64,000 nucleotides of DNA from Rhodanobacter_A agri (GCF_044904705.1 NZ_JADIKL010000013.1:1-64000); one strand, 5' to 3'. Shown: positions 38,214-47,763, counted from the first letter of the stretch. The notes: a model not told the origin generated them from the letters alone. Made by a program: numbers and translations.

Positions 38214-38641
38214 TGCGCCTCGCCCGGCTTGGTCGGCGTGGTGGCGATCGACAGGCGGGTGAAGCCGAGCTGGCCCAGCGCGTCCATCGCGGTCACCACG
38301 CTCTGGTGCGAGGACAACGCATCGGCGCGGATCGTCACCGGGCGGTCGTGGTCGCCGTTCGCGTTGCGCTCGATCACCTGTTTCAGCGCGTCGATGCCCT
38401 CGCCCGGCACCGCGTCGCTGCCCACCCAGTAGCGGCCGTCGCGGTCGATCATGATGGTGAGCGCAGGCGCGTTCATGTCGCGGTCTTGCGCGCTGGCATT
38501 GGGCAGGGTGACCTGCATGCGCGAATGCTGGATGAAGGTGCTGGTGAGCACGAAGAACATCAACAAGGTGAGCAGCACGTCGATCAACGGCACCACGTTG
38601 ATCTCGAACTCGTCCCCGCGGCGGTCGTTGCCGATGCGCAT
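38210..38641 (-). CDS. exbD: ExbD/TolR-family biopolymer transport protein
   Basis: 143 aa with one N-terminal transmembrane helix carrying the essential Asp (INVVPLIDVLLTLLMFFVL, D in LIDVLL) and a periplasmic domain. Together with ExbB it forms a proton-driven motor that energises TonB or a Tol-like partner. In this genus group exbB-exbD precede msbA-lpxK. The ATG follows the exbB stop by 5 bases. Confidence 0.93.
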
Positions 38642-38646
38642 GCGCT

Positions 38647-39306
38647 TCAGCCCGCGCCCGGCGCGACGGCTGCCGACGTGCGGCGCGGCCGCATAGCCGC
38701 CGGAGCACCCAGGGTGAGCTCGTCCAGCAGCGCGGTGGCCTGCTTCTCCATCTGCACGCAGTAGCCGGCCACGCGCGAACGGAAGTAACGGTGCAGCACG
38801 TAGGCGGGAATCGCCACGGTCAGGCCGGAAGCGGTGCAGATCAACGCCTCGCCGATGCCGCCGGCCATCTTCGCCGGATCGCCGATGCCGCCGGCCATTA
38901 CCTGCATGAACATCCGGATCAGGCCGATCACCGTGCCGAACAAGCCCAGCAGCGGGCCGATCAGCGCGATCGTGCCCAGCGTGTTGAGGTAGCGCTCCAT
39001 CTCGTGCACCACGTGACGGCCGGTGTCCTCGATGCGCTCCTTGATCAGCTCGCGCGACTGGCCGCGCACCGCCAGCGCGGCGGCCAGCAGTTCGCCCAGC
39101 GGCGAGCCGTTCGACAGCGCCTCCAGGTGGTTCGGGTCAAGCTGGCCGGCCCCCGCCCACTGGCGCACTTCTTCCCCCAGCCCCGGCGGCAGCACCGCCT
39201 TGCGCCGCAGCGTCCAGCAACGCTCCAGCACGATCGCCAGCGCCACCAGCGAACACACCAGGATGGGCAACATCGCCCAGCCGCCAGCCATCAGGATATC
39301 GAGCAC
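38647..39306 (-). CDS. exbB: ExbB/TolQ/MotA-family proton channel protein
   Basis: 219 aa with three membrane helices: about 8-26, then the conserved block containing LGTIALIGPLLGLFGTVIG (about 108-126) and LTVAIPAYVLHRYF (about 155-170). The threonine in GLFGTV and the one in TASGLTVAIP line the proton path in the family. It forms the stator of the ExbBD complex in the inner membrane. First gene of the exbB-exbD-msbA-lpxK operon. Confidence 0.93.
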   Translation of the reverse strand: MLDILMAGGWAMLPILVCSLVALAIVLERCWTLRRKAVLPPGLGEEVRQWAGAGQLDPNHLEALSNGSPLGELLAAALAVRGQSRELIKERIEDTGRHVVHEMERYLNTLGTIALIGPLLGLFGTVIGLIRMFMQVMAGGIGDPAKMAGGIGEALICTASGLTVAIPAYVLHRYFRSRVAGYCVQMEKQATALLDELTLGAPAAMRPRRTSAAVAPGAG

Positions 39307-39393
39307 GTTCGTCCCACCGGGCGTTCAAAACGAGGAGGCCGCATCATAGCAGCCGGTCCGCATGGTTCCGTGGTGGGTATGGCATTCCCGGAA

Positions 39394-41712
39394 TCAAGGC
39401 GTCTCGCGCCAGTAGCGCAGGTCACGCAGGCGCCAGCGCCCGGTGACACGCGCCGGGCCGTCGGCAGGAAACCCGATGCCGATCGCGCCGCTGTCGGCCG
39501 TGTCCAGCACCGGCACGCCGGCTTCCGCGTAGCGCGCCATCACCTCCGGCTTGGGATGTCCGAAACGGTTGCGCCAACCCGTCGAGACGATGGCGAACGG
39601 CGGCGCCACCGCGGCGATGAAGTCCGCGCTGGACGACGTCTTGCTGCCGTGATGCGGCACCAGCAGCACGGGCGATGCGTCCTCGCCCAGCGCCGCTGCC
39701 ACCTGCGGCTCCACTTTCGCTGAGATGTCGCCGGTGAGCAGCAAGCTGCCGCCCGTCCCCTCCACCAGCAACACGCAGGAACGGTCGTTGGACTTGCCGG
39801 CGGCAGCGGGCGCCGGGCTCAGCACGCGGAAGCGCACGCCGTCCCATTCCCAGGCCTGCCCGGACACGCACGCCGGCATCGGCACCGGCATGCGTTCCGG
39901 TTCACCCGCATAGCGGCGTGCCTGCGGGAACGCCGCCGCCACGGCCCCCGCGCCGCCGGCGTGGTCATTGTCGGCATGGCTCACCATCAACACATCCAGC
40001 CGGGTGATGCCCAGCGCATGGATCGCTGGCAGCACCGCCGCTTCGCCCAGGTCGAAGCCGGAGGGATAGCGCGCGCCCGTGTCGTACAACAACGTGTGGT
40101 GACGGGTGCGCAGCAGCACCGACAAGCCCTGCCCCACGTCCAGCACCCAGGCCTCGAACGCCCCCGCTGCCGGCCTCGCCAGCGGCGGCCACAGCAACGG
40201 CAGGAACAGCAGCAGCCCCAGCGCTCGCAGGGGCACGCCACGCGGCAGGAACAGCCACAACGCACCCAGCGTGGCCAGCAGCAGCGCCCAGGGCGTCAAC
40301 TGCGGCAAATACCAGTGCGCGCCAGGCCAAACCGCCATGCGTTCCAGCAACCACCATTGCGCGTGAGCAAGTTGCGCCGCCAGCCACAGCACTGGCGTGG
40401 CGAGTGGCGGGCATAGGCCCAGGCACAGCATGCACAGCAGCACGCAAGGCACGATCACGAAACTCACGAATGGCACCGCGACCAGGTTGGAGAGCGCGCC
40501 TACCAACGAGGACTCGCCGAAGAACCACAGGGTCAGCGGCAGCAGCGACACCGTCATCAGCAGTTGCCCCGCGCCGAGTTCGCACAGGAAGGCACGCAGG
40601 CCGCGCCGGCGCGATTGCAGGCACAACATCAGCAGCGCCACGCCGATGAACGACAGCCAGAATCCCGCGGCCAGCACCGCCAGAGGATCGACCACGAGCA
40701 TGGCGATCAAGGCCAGCGCCAACGATTGCGCACCGTTGCCGCCACGCCGGCCGCAACGCGCCAGCGCCACCACCGCGATCATCAGCAAGGTGCGTACGGT
40801 GGGCAGGCCGAAGCCAGCCAGCGCGCCGTAGACGCCTGCCGCCAGCAATGCCCCCGCTGCCTGCGCCTGCACCCGCGGCAGGCGCAGCGCCAACCTCGGC
40901 CACAGCAGGTACAGCACACTGGCCAGCCATACGCCGAACAACGCCGCCACGCCCACGTGGAAACCGGAGATCGCGATCAGATGCGGAATGCCGTTGGCGC
41001 GCGCCACTTCCCAGTCGTGTTGGCTCAACCCCCGGGTGTCGCCCACCGAGAAGGCCTGCAGCAGGGCCGCATCGTGCCGGTCGCGCACCCGCCTAGCGAT
41101 TTGCCGCGCAATCGCATCGCGCACGCCATCCAGGCACTGGGCGCCGGCCAGCAACGCGTTACCGGGGTCCTTGCGCACATAGCCGGTGGCGACGATACGG
41201 TGCTGCAAGGCCACGCGCTCGCCGTCCGCCGTGCCGGGATTGAGCAATCCGCGCGGCCGCTTCAGCCGCAGCAGCAGACGCCAGCGCCCGCAGGGGCGTA
41301 GCGGCGGCGCCTCGTCGTACCACGACACCATCATCCGGCCATGCAAGGGCATGGGCTCGCCATCCAGGGTGACGTGTTCGGCGATGAAGGCGAAGCGCGT
41401 GGCGTCTTCGCGCTCCAAGGGCAGCCCGTCAATATGCCCCGTCACCATGAAGTCGCGACCTTCCAGGGCACGCGGCAGGCGCGCGTCCATCGCGCCGGCA
41501 CCGATGCACATGGCCCACAGCGCGCCGGCACAGACACACAACGGAAGACGCCAGCGCGGCCAGCGCCAGAACGCTACCACGACGGGCAACAACAACGGGA
41601 TCGACAGCCAGGCCGGCGGCAACGCCGGCAGCCACTGCACCGCGAGCACCCCCACGAGCAGCGCGGGCGCTGCCAGCGTCGCGGCGAATGGTTTGTGGCA
41701 CGCCTGTGCCAT
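39394..41712 (-). CDS. comEC: DNA internalisation competence protein ComEC/Rec2
   Basis: 772 aa. N-terminal DUF4131 oligosaccharide-binding-like domain, a central polytopic membrane domain with HLIAISGFHVGVAALFGVW and GLPTVRTLLMI (competence signature), and a C-terminal metallo-beta-lactamase-like domain with DTGARYPSG and MVSHADNDHAGG (H-x-D-x-D-H). It forms the inner-membrane channel for single-stranded DNA during natural transformation. The full length suggests a functional gene. It lies alone, 87 bases downstream of exbB in opposite order on the same strand. Confidence 0.94.
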   Translation of the reverse strand: MAQACHKPFAATLAAPALLVGVLAVQWLPALPPAWLSIPLLLPVVVAFWRWPRWRLPLCVCAGALWAMCIGAGAMDARLPRALEGRDFMVTGHIDGLPLEREDATRFAFIAEHVTLDGEPMPLHGRMMVSWYDEAPPLRPCGRWRLLLRLKRPRGLLNPGTADGERVALQHRIVATGYVRKDPGNALLAGAQCLDGVRDAIARQIARRVRDRHDAALLQAFSVGDTRGLSQHDWEVARANGIPHLIAISGFHVGVAALFGVWLASVLYLLWPRLALRLPRVQAQAAGALLAAGVYGALAGFGLPTVRTLLMIAVVALARCGRRGGNGAQSLALALIAMLVVDPLAVLAAGFWLSFIGVALLMLCLQSRRRGLRAFLCELGAGQLLMTVSLLPLTLWFFGESSLVGALSNLVAVPFVSFVIVPCVLLCMLCLGLCPPLATPVLWLAAQLAHAQWWLLERMAVWPGAHWYLPQLTPWALLLATLGALWLFLPRGVPLRALGLLLFLPLLWPPLARPAAGAFEAWVLDVGQGLSVLLRTRHHTLLYDTGARYPSGFDLGEAAVLPAIHALGITRLDVLMVSHADNDHAGGAGAVAAAFPQARRYAGEPERMPVPMPACVSGQAWEWDGVRFRVLSPAPAAAGKSNDRSCVLLVEGTGGSLLLTGDISAKVEPQVAAALGEDASPVLLVPHHGSKTSSSADFIAAVAPPFAIVSTGWRNRFGHPKPEVMARYAEAGVPVLDTADSGAIGIGFPADGPARVTGRWRLRDLRYWRETP

Positions 41713-41893
41713 GAGGTCCCGTTTCCCGGAGGGGGCGAGCCGAGGCTAACCGGCTCGCACTGGGACGGCGGACGAAAAACACGTAGGCGAAAGCCTTTGC
41801 CGATCTCGTCCAACCGCTATCCCGGCGGTTTGGCAGATCGACGAGCCCGGTCGAGATCAGACCCCAAGGCTGGCCCGCTGCGCGGGCCGGCCT
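41713..41893. other. Intergenic region between comEC and lolD
   Basis: 181 bases with no gene. It contains a GC hairpin GGCCCGC-TGC-GCGGGCC near 41873-41889 followed on the plus strand by CTTT. It lies downstream of lolD and upstream of comEC, so it must hold the comEC promoter, which I cannot define. Confidence 0.4.
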
Positions 41894-42607
41894 TTAGTCG
41901 CGCGGTTTTTCGCGCAACACACCGCCATGCAACACCAGGGTGCGGTCCATCCGCGCCGCGAGGCGATGGTCGTGGGTGACCAGGATGAAGCTGGTGCCGA
42001 TCTCGCGATTGAGTTCCAGCATCAGCGCATAGACCTGGGCGGCATTGCCCTCGTCGAGATTGCCGGTGGGTTCGTCGCCCAGCACGCAGGCGGGCCGGGT
42101 CACCAGTGCGCGCGCCACGGCGCAACGCTGGCGTTCACCGCCAGAAAGCTCGGCCGGCTTGTGGTGGATGCGCGCAGCCAATCCCACCCGCTCCAGCAGA
42201 GCCATGGCCTGCTTCTGTGCCTCGGCGATCGCGGTGCCGCGGATCAGCAGCGGCATGCACACGTTCTCCAGCGCGGTGAACTCGGGCAACAAGTGGTGGA
42301 ACTGGTAGACGAAGCCCAGCGAACGGTTGCGCACGCGGCCGCGCTCGGCGTCGGAGAGCTTCGACAGCTGGTGGCCATCCACCTCCACCTCGCCGGCGCT
42401 GAGCGTGTCCAGCCCGCCCAGGATGTGCAGCAAGGTGCTCTTGCCGGTGCCGGAGGCGCCCACGATGGCCATGGTCTCGCCACGCTTCAGCTCGAAGCTG
42501 ACGTCGGAGAGCACCTCGGTGTGCAGGCCACCCTCGGCGTAGGTCTTGGCGACGCGATGGGCGCGCAGCACGGGTACGTTCGACGGCATCGGGCTCTTCT
42601 CACTCAT
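41894..42607 (-). CDS. lolD: Lipoprotein-releasing ABC transporter ATPase LolD
   Basis: 237 aa. Walker A GASGTGKSTL, Q-loop FVYQFHHLLPEFTALEN, the LolD/MacB-type signature LSGGERQR, Walker B VLGDEPTGNLD and switch His in VTHDHRLA. It powers extraction of outer-membrane lipoproteins from the inner membrane to LolA. Overlaps the lolC/E stop by 8 bases. Confidence 0.94.
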   Translation of the reverse strand: MSEKSPMPSNVPVLRAHRVAKTYAEGGLHTEVLSDVSFELKRGETMAIVGASGTGKSTLLHILGGLDTLSAGEVEVDGHQLSKLSDAERGRVRNRSLGFVYQFHHLLPEFTALENVCMPLLIRGTAIAEAQKQAMALLERVGLAARIHHKPAELSGGERQRCAVARALVTRPACVLGDEPTGNLDEGNAAQVYALMLELNREIGTSFILVTHDHRLAARMDRTLVLHGGVLREKPRD

Positions 42608-43841
42608 AGCGCAGCGCCTGCGCCGGCTGCGTGCGCGAAGCGCGCCACGCGGGATACAAGGTGGCCAGCAGCGAGAACGCGAAGGTGACCAGGGCCACCC
42701 AGCCCACGTCCTGCCAGTCCAGCCGGCTGGGCACTTCGCTGATGTAGTACACGTCCGGCGACAGGAACTGCACGTGGAAGACGTGCTCGATCACCTTCAC
42801 GATGCCCGGCAGCTTCCACGACAGCAGCGCGCCCAGCCCCACGCCGAAGCCGATGCCCACCAGGCCTACCAGCACGCCCTGCACCATGAACATGCTCATG
42901 ATGCTGCGCGGCGTGGCGCCCAGGGTGCGCAGGATGGCGATGTCGGCCTGCTTGTCGGTGACCAGCATCATCAGCATCGAGATCAGGTTGATCACCGCCA
43001 CCAGGATGATCAGCGACAAGATGATGAACATCACCAGCTTCTCCATCGACAGCGCGGAGAACAGGTTGGCGTTGTCCTGGTCCCAGGTCCGCACCCGATA
43101 GATCTGGCCCAGTTGGTCGGCCAGTTCGTGCGCCACCGGCCGGGCATTGAAGAGATCGTCCAGCTTCAGGCGGATGCCGCTGGGGCCGCTCAGGCTGTTG
43201 AGCTTCTCGGCATCCTCGATGTTGACCAGCGCGAGGCCGGAGTCGAACTGCTCCATGCCCATGGTGAAGGTGCCCACCACGTGGAAGCCGCGCATGCGCG
43301 GTACGCCGCCGAACGGGGTGGCGCGCATTTCCGACACCGCCATCACCACCTGGTCGCCGACGCTCACGCCAAGCTGGGTGGCGAGATCCTGCCCCAGCAC
43401 GATGTTCCAGCTGCCCGGCGTGAGCGCGTCGAGTTTGCCGTGCACCATGTGCTGGCCGATGTCGACCACCTTGGGCTCCAGGGACGGATCGATGCCGCGC
43501 ACCATCGCACCGGCCGTCGCCCGGCCTTGCAGCAGTGCCTGGATTTCCACGTAAGGCGCGGCGCCCTTCACGTGCGGATTGGACTGGGCGATTTTCAGGG
43601 CGCGCGGCCAGTCTTCCATGCTTTGGCCGATGCCCGAGATGGTGGCGTGCGAGATCGCGCCGAGGATGCGCGTCTTCATCTGATAGCCAAAACCATTCAT
43701 CACCGACATCACGGTGATGATCGCGATCACGCTCATCGAGATGCAGACGATGGAAACGGCAGAGATGAAGGAGATGAACTGGTTGCGCCGTTTGGCGCGG
43801 GTGTAGCGCAGGCCGATGAAAAGCTCTAGCGGTCGGAACAT
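42600..43841 (-). CDS. lolC: Lipoprotein-releasing transmembrane subunit LolC/LolE
   Basis: 413 aa with four membrane helices: one near residues 24-46, a large periplasmic domain (about 50-265), then three near 270-395. The N-terminal FIGLRYTRAKRRNQFISFIS is the family hallmark. Only one membrane subunit gene is present, consistent with the LolF-type arrangement in which one protein does both LolC and LolE jobs, or with a second gene elsewhere. Start chosen at ATG 43841 (MFRPLELFIG). Confidence 0.92.
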   Translation of the reverse strand: MFRPLELFIGLRYTRAKRRNQFISFISAVSIVCISMSVIAIITVMSVMNGFGYQMKTRILGAISHATISGIGQSMEDWPRALKIAQSNPHVKGAAPYVEIQALLQGRATAGAMVRGIDPSLEPKVVDIGQHMVHGKLDALTPGSWNIVLGQDLATQLGVSVGDQVVMAVSEMRATPFGGVPRMRGFHVVGTFTMGMEQFDSGLALVNIEDAEKLNSLSGPSGIRLKLDDLFNARPVAHELADQLGQIYRVRTWDQDNANLFSALSMEKLVMFIILSLIILVAVINLISMLMMLVTDKQADIAILRTLGATPRSIMSMFMVQGVLVGLVGIGFGVGLGALLSWKLPGIVKVIEHVFHVQFLSPDVYYISEVPSRLDWQDVGWVALVTFAFSLLATLYPAWRASRTQPAQALRYE

Positions 43842-43946
43842 GGGCGGTCGCTGGGTAAGGAAGGGCGGCTCGCCCGAGGGAACCGGCATTATCCGGCATT
43901 CGCACAGACAACGCAGGCGTGCCGGAGTGCCCCGGAAAGCGGGGGT

Positions 43947-44384
43947 TCAAGCGTCCGGCATGTCCTGTCCCGCCTGCACCGTGGCCAGACGCATGCGCAA
44001 CCGGCGGCGGATGTCCGCGTCGCTGTTGTCGGGTGCCAGCAGCAAGGCCTGCTCGCCCAGCGACGTCGTGCGCAGGCGCAGCAGGATGCATTCGCCCAGA
44101 ACGCGGAACGAGGCCAGCTTGGCCGGTATGTCGCCATGGTCGGCGAGGTGCAGGCTCCAGCCGCCCTCGCCGCCCCAACCGGCTGCCGCCACCCGTGAGG
44201 TGCGGTGGCGCCGTACGGCGCGGAACACCAGGGCGACCAGCAACGTCGCCATGGCGAGTTTCAACCCGAGCGGCAAGCCGCAGGACGCAGTGGCAAGCAA
44301 GGCCAGCACCGCCAGCAGCCACAGCAAGCGTGGCAGCCAGCGCGAGGGGCGGTATTCAAAGCCGATGGCGGGCGCGGATGTCAT
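43947..44384 (-). CDS. YgfX/CptA-like membrane protein next to sdhE
   Basis: 145 aa with two closely spaced N-terminal membrane helices (about 18-34 and 40-54: LPRLLWLLAVLALLATASC and LKLAMATLLVALVF) and a cytoplasmic C-terminal domain, matching YgfX (CptA) of E. coli, which is encoded next to sdhE (ygfY/cptB). In E. coli the pair has been called a type IV toxin-antitoxin module acting on MreB/FtsZ, although SdhE's main role is flavinylation. It overlaps sdhE by 29 bases. Confidence 0.75.
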   Translation of the reverse strand: MTSAPAIGFEYRPSRWLPRLLWLLAVLALLATASCGLPLGLKLAMATLLVALVFRAVRRHRTSRVAAAGWGGEGGWSLHLADHGDIPAKLASFRVLGECILLRLRTTSLGEQALLLAPDNSDADIRRRLRMRLATVQAGQDMPDA

Positions 44385-44604
44385 CGATGATCGCCTGCCA
44401 GTCCGCGCGCGGCGCCTTGGCATGGCCCATCACCCAGTCCCACAGGTCGGGGTCCTGCACGTCTAGCAGTTCGTCGAAGGCTTGCTGCGTTGCCTCGTCG
44501 GCGTGCGGGAAGGCTTCGTCCAGCCAGCCGCCGAACAGCGCGTCCAGCTCGCGGGTGCCGCGGCGGGTGCGCCAGCGCAAACGTTTGATGCGGGCAGCGT
44601 CCAT
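44356..44604 (-). CDS. sdhE: FAD assembly factor SdhE
   Basis: 82 aa helical protein. It carries the family RGTRELD motif (R-G-x-x-E/R-L-D, residues about 15-21), whose RGxxE core contacts SdhA, and DPDLWDWVMG. It promotes covalent attachment of FAD to the SdhA histidine and to FrdA. It follows sdhB by 170 bases, the gap being filled by inverted repeats, and overlaps ygfX. Confidence 0.93.
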   Translation of the reverse strand: MDAARIKRLRWRTRRGTRELDALFGGWLDEAFPHADEATQQAFDELLDVQDPDLWDWVMGHAKAPRADWQAIIDDIRARHRL

Positions 44605-44636
44605 AGATCAAAGCGCGCGTAGCGCCTCCTTTGCCT

Positions 44637-44768
44637 CCTCTCCCCTGCGGGGAGAGGATTGAAGTGAGGGGCCAATCTTGCGCCGAACCATCATCGAAAA
44701 ATCTTCCTCGATCAACTTTCTCGCAAGCCCTCGCCCCTCACCCTGCCCTCTCCCCAAAGGGGAGAGGG
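44637..44768. repeat. Paired GGGGAGAGG hairpin repeat between sdhB and sdhE
   Basis: Two hairpins: CCTCTCCCC-TGC-GGGGAGAGG (44637-44657) and CCCTCTCCCC-AAA-GGGGAGAGGG (44746-44768). The flanking GTGAGGGG and CCCCTCAC are also complementary, so the unit is a larger inverted repeat. This is a common type of intergenic repeat in Xanthomonadaceae. It could stabilise the sdhCDAB mRNA end or attenuate read-through into sdhE. Confidence 0.8.
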
Positions 44769-44774
44769 AAAACA

Positions 44775-45554
44775 TCAGGTGCGGCGCTCCACCATCAGCT
44801 TCTTGATCTCCGCGATCGCCTTGGCCGGGTTCAGGCCCTTCGGGCAGGTGCGCGCGCAGTTCATGATGGTGTGGCAGCGGTACAGCTTGAACGGATCTTC
44901 CAGGTCGTCCAGACGGGCGCCGGTGTCTTCGTCGCGGCTGTCCACGATCCAGCGGTAGGCCTGCAACAGGATCGCCGGGCCGAGGTAGCGGTCGCCGTTC
45001 CACCAGTAGCTGGGGCAGCTCGTGGAGCAGCAAGCGCACAGGATGCACTCGTACAGGCCGTCGAGCTTCTTGCGGTCTTCCGGCGACTGCAGGCGCTCGC
45101 GGTCCGGGGTGGCGCTCTGCGTGCGCATCCACGGCTTGATCGAGGCAAACTGCGCGTAGAAATGGGTGAGGTCCGGCACCAGGTCCTTCACCACCGGCAT
45201 GTGCGGCAGCGGGTAGATCTTCACGTCGCCGGACGCGACATGGTCGACGGCGCAGATGCAGGCCAGCGTGTTGGTGCCGTCGATGTTCATCGCGCACGAG
45301 CCGCAGATGCCCTCGCGGCAGGAACGGCGCAAGGTCAGCGTCGGATCGATCTCGTTCTTGATCTTCAGCAGCGCGTCCAGAACCATCGGGCCGCACGCGG
45401 CCATGTCCACCTCATAGGTGTCGATGCGCGGGTTCTGGCCGTCGTCCGGGTTCCAGCGGTAGACGCGGAAGGTGCGGGGCTTCTTCGCATCCTTCGCCGG
45501 AAAGTGCTTGCCCGGCTGGATCTTGGAATTCTTGGGTAGCGAAAACTCGGCCAC
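44775..45554 (-). CDS. sdhB: Succinate dehydrogenase iron-sulfur subunit
   Basis: 259 aa. The [2Fe-2S] ligands are in CREGICGSCAMN and the later Cys of TNTLAC; the [4Fe-4S] and [3Fe-4S] ligands are in CILCACCSTSCPSYWW and CARTCPKGLNP. Transfers electrons from the SdhA flavin to ubiquinone in complex II. It is in the order sdhC-sdhD-sdhA-sdhB, 21 bases after sdhA. Confidence 0.97.
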   Translation of the reverse strand: MAEFSLPKNSKIQPGKHFPAKDAKKPRTFRVYRWNPDDGQNPRIDTYEVDMAACGPMVLDALLKIKNEIDPTLTLRRSCREGICGSCAMNIDGTNTLACICAVDHVASGDVKIYPLPHMPVVKDLVPDLTHFYAQFASIKPWMRTQSATPDRERLQSPEDRKKLDGLYECILCACCSTSCPSYWWNGDRYLGPAILLQAYRWIVDSRDEDTGARLDDLEDPFKLYRCHTIMNCARTCPKGLNPAKAIAEIKKLMVERRT

Positions 45555-45575
45555 AGTGGCTCTCCAGTCCGGTTA

Positions 45576-47363
45576 TCAGTAGACGCGCTTCTTCGGCGGC
45601 ACCACCTCGACCTCGTCGGTCAAGGTGTACATGTGCACCGGGCGGTAGTCGAAGCCAACCTTGCCGTTCTCGTCCACCTTCACCAGGGTGTGCTTCATCC
45701 ACTCGGCGTCGTTGCGGTCGGGGAAGTCCTCGCGCGCGTGGGCGCCGCGGCTTTCCGGACGCTGCTCGGCCGAATGCATGGTGCCCACCGCCTGGTCGAG
45801 CAGGTTGGCCAGTTCCAGCGTCTCGATCAGGTCGGAATTCCACACCAGCGAACGATCGCTGGTGCGCACGTGCTTGAACGAGGCGTGCACCGCGTCGATC
45901 TTGGTGCAGCCTTCCTTGAGGCTCTCGCCGGTGCGGAACACCGCTGCGTCGGTCTGCATGGTGCGCTGCATGTCGAGGCGGATCTTCGCGGTCGGCAGCT
46001 CGCCGTCGGCATGGCGCAGGCCGTCGAAGCGGGCCAGCGCCTTGTCCAGCGCGCTGGCCGGCAGATCCTTGTGCGCCGCGCCCGGCTTGATGATCTCCGC
46101 GCAGCGGTGCGACACCGCACGGCCGAACACCACCAGGTCCAGCAGCGAGTTGGAACCCAGGCGGTTGGCGCCGTGCACGGACACGCAGGCCGCCTCGCCG
46201 ATGGCGAACAGGCCCGGCACCACGGCGTCGACGTCGTCGCCTTTCTTCTGCACCACTTCACCGTGGTAGTTGGTCGGGATGCCGCCCATGTTGTAGTGCA
46301 CGGTGGGCAGGATCGGGATCGGCTCCTTGGTCACGTCCACGCCGGCGAAGATACGCGCCGACTCGGCGATACCCGGCAGGCGCTCGTGGATCACCTCGGG
46401 GCCGAGGTGCATCAGGTTGAGGAAGGCGTGGTCCTTGTGCTCGCCCACGCCGCGGCCTTCGCGCACCTCGATGGTGATGGCGCGGCTGACCACGTCGCGC
46501 GAGGCCAGGTCCTTCGCGCTGGGCGCGTAGCGCTCCATGAAGCGCTCGCCCTTGGAGTTGGTGAGGTAGCCGCCTTCGCCGCGCACGCCCTCGGTGATCA
46601 GGCAGCCCGCGCCGTAGATGCCGGTGGGATGGAACTGCACGAATTCCAGGTCCTGCAGCGCCAGGCCGGCGCGCAGCACCATGCCGCCGCCGTCGCCGGT
46701 GCAAGTGTGCGCCGAGGTAGCGCTGAAGTAGGCGCGGCCGTAGCCGCCGGTGGCCAGCACCACGGCCTGGCCGCGGAACAGGTGCAGCGTGCCCTCGTTC
46801 ATGTCCAGCGCGAGCACGCCGCGGCAGACGCCTTCGTCATCGAAGATCAGGTCGATGGCGAAGTATTCGATGAAGAAGGTGGCGTCGTGCGCCAGCGCTT
46901 GCTGGTACAGCGTGTGCAGGATGGCGTGGCCGGTGCGGTCGGCGGCGGCGCAGGTGCGCTGCGCGGTGCCCTTGCCGTAGTGCGTGGTCATGCCGCCGAA
47001 CGGACGCTGATAGATGCGGCCTTCGTCGGTGCGCGAGAACGGCACGCCGTAGTGTTCCAGTTCGTAGATCGAGGGGATGGCCTCGCGGCACATGTACTCG
47101 ATGGCGTCCTGGTCGCCCAGCCAGTCCGAACCCTTGATGGTGTCGTAGAAGTGGAAGCGCCAGTCGTCCTCGCCCATGTTGCCGAGCGCGGCGGCAATGC
47201 CGCCCTGCGCCGCCACGGTGTGCGAGCGGGTCGGGAACACCTTGGTGATGCACGCGGTCTTCAGGCCCTTCTCGGCCAGGCCGAAGGTGGCGCGCAGGCC
47301 CGCGCCGCCGGCGCCGACCACGATCACGTCGAACTTGTGCTGCTGGATCTTGTAGCTTTCCAC
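45576..47363 (-). CDS. sdhA: Succinate dehydrogenase flavoprotein subunit
   Basis: 595 aa. FAD-binding GAGGAGLR (17-24); covalent-FAD histidine H48 in RSHTVAAQGG; active-site blocks EFVQFHPTGIYGAG and MGGIPTNYHG, and ANRLGSNSLLDLVVFG. Oxidises succinate to fumarate at the inner membrane. Four bases separate it from the sdhD stop. Confidence 0.98.
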   Translation of the reverse strand: MESYKIQQHKFDVIVVGAGGAGLRATFGLAEKGLKTACITKVFPTRSHTVAAQGGIAAALGNMGEDDWRFHFYDTIKGSDWLGDQDAIEYMCREAIPSIYELEHYGVPFSRTDEGRIYQRPFGGMTTHYGKGTAQRTCAAADRTGHAILHTLYQQALAHDATFFIEYFAIDLIFDDEGVCRGVLALDMNEGTLHLFRGQAVVLATGGYGRAYFSATSAHTCTGDGGGMVLRAGLALQDLEFVQFHPTGIYGAGCLITEGVRGEGGYLTNSKGERFMERYAPSAKDLASRDVVSRAITIEVREGRGVGEHKDHAFLNLMHLGPEVIHERLPGIAESARIFAGVDVTKEPIPILPTVHYNMGGIPTNYHGEVVQKKGDDVDAVVPGLFAIGEAACVSVHGANRLGSNSLLDLVVFGRAVSHRCAEIIKPGAAHKDLPASALDKALARFDGLRHADGELPTAKIRLDMQRTMQTDAAVFRTGESLKEGCTKIDAVHASFKHVRTSDRSLVWNSDLIETLELANLLDQAVGTMHSAEQRPESRGAHAREDFPDRNDAEWMKHTLVKVDENGKVGFDYRPVHMYTLTDEVEVVPPKKRVY

Positions 47364-47367
47364 GGTC

Positions 47368-47763
47368 TCAAACTCCCAATGCGATGCGCAGCACGGCCAG
47401 CACGCCCGCGAGCGCGCCCAGCACCGCGAGGAACTTGATCGCCACCAGCAGGACCACTTCCTTCCAGCGGGTATGCACGTAATCTTCGATCACCACCTGC
47501 AGGCCGAGCACGGCATGCCAGAACATGGTGATCACGAACACGATCAGCAGCAGCGCGTTCCACGGCTTCGCCACCGCGGCTTTCGCCGTGGCGTAGTCGG
47601 CGTGCAGCAGGCAGAGCACCGTGGCCACGAACCACAGGCCGAGCAGAACCAGGGCGGCCGCGGTGACGCGCTGCGTCCACCAGTGGCCCACGCCCGACTG
47701 CGCCGAGCCGAGGCCGCGCGCGCGCTTCAGCGGGTTGCGCAAGTCCTTCGCGTTCGTGCTCAT
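47368..47763 (-). CDS. sdhD: Succinate dehydrogenase membrane anchor subunit
   Basis: 131 aa with three membrane helices, near 30-52, 64-88 and 100-130. Key positions include HWWTQRVTA at the quinone site side and HAVLGLQVVIEDYVH with the heme-side His. Anchors complex II together with SdhC. Start ATG 47763 overlaps the sdhC stop by 4 bases. Confidence 0.92.
   Translation of the reverse strand: MSTNAKDLRNPLKRARGLGSAQSGVGHWWTQRVTAAALVLLGLWFVATVLCLLHADYATAKAAVAKPWNALLLIVFVITMFWHAVLGLQVVIEDYVHTRWKEVVLLVAIKFLAVLGALAGVLAVLRIALGV

Noticed and set aside
45633..47438. 601-codon plus-strand frame opposite sdhA
   Set aside because: Antisense shadow of a clear sdhA.
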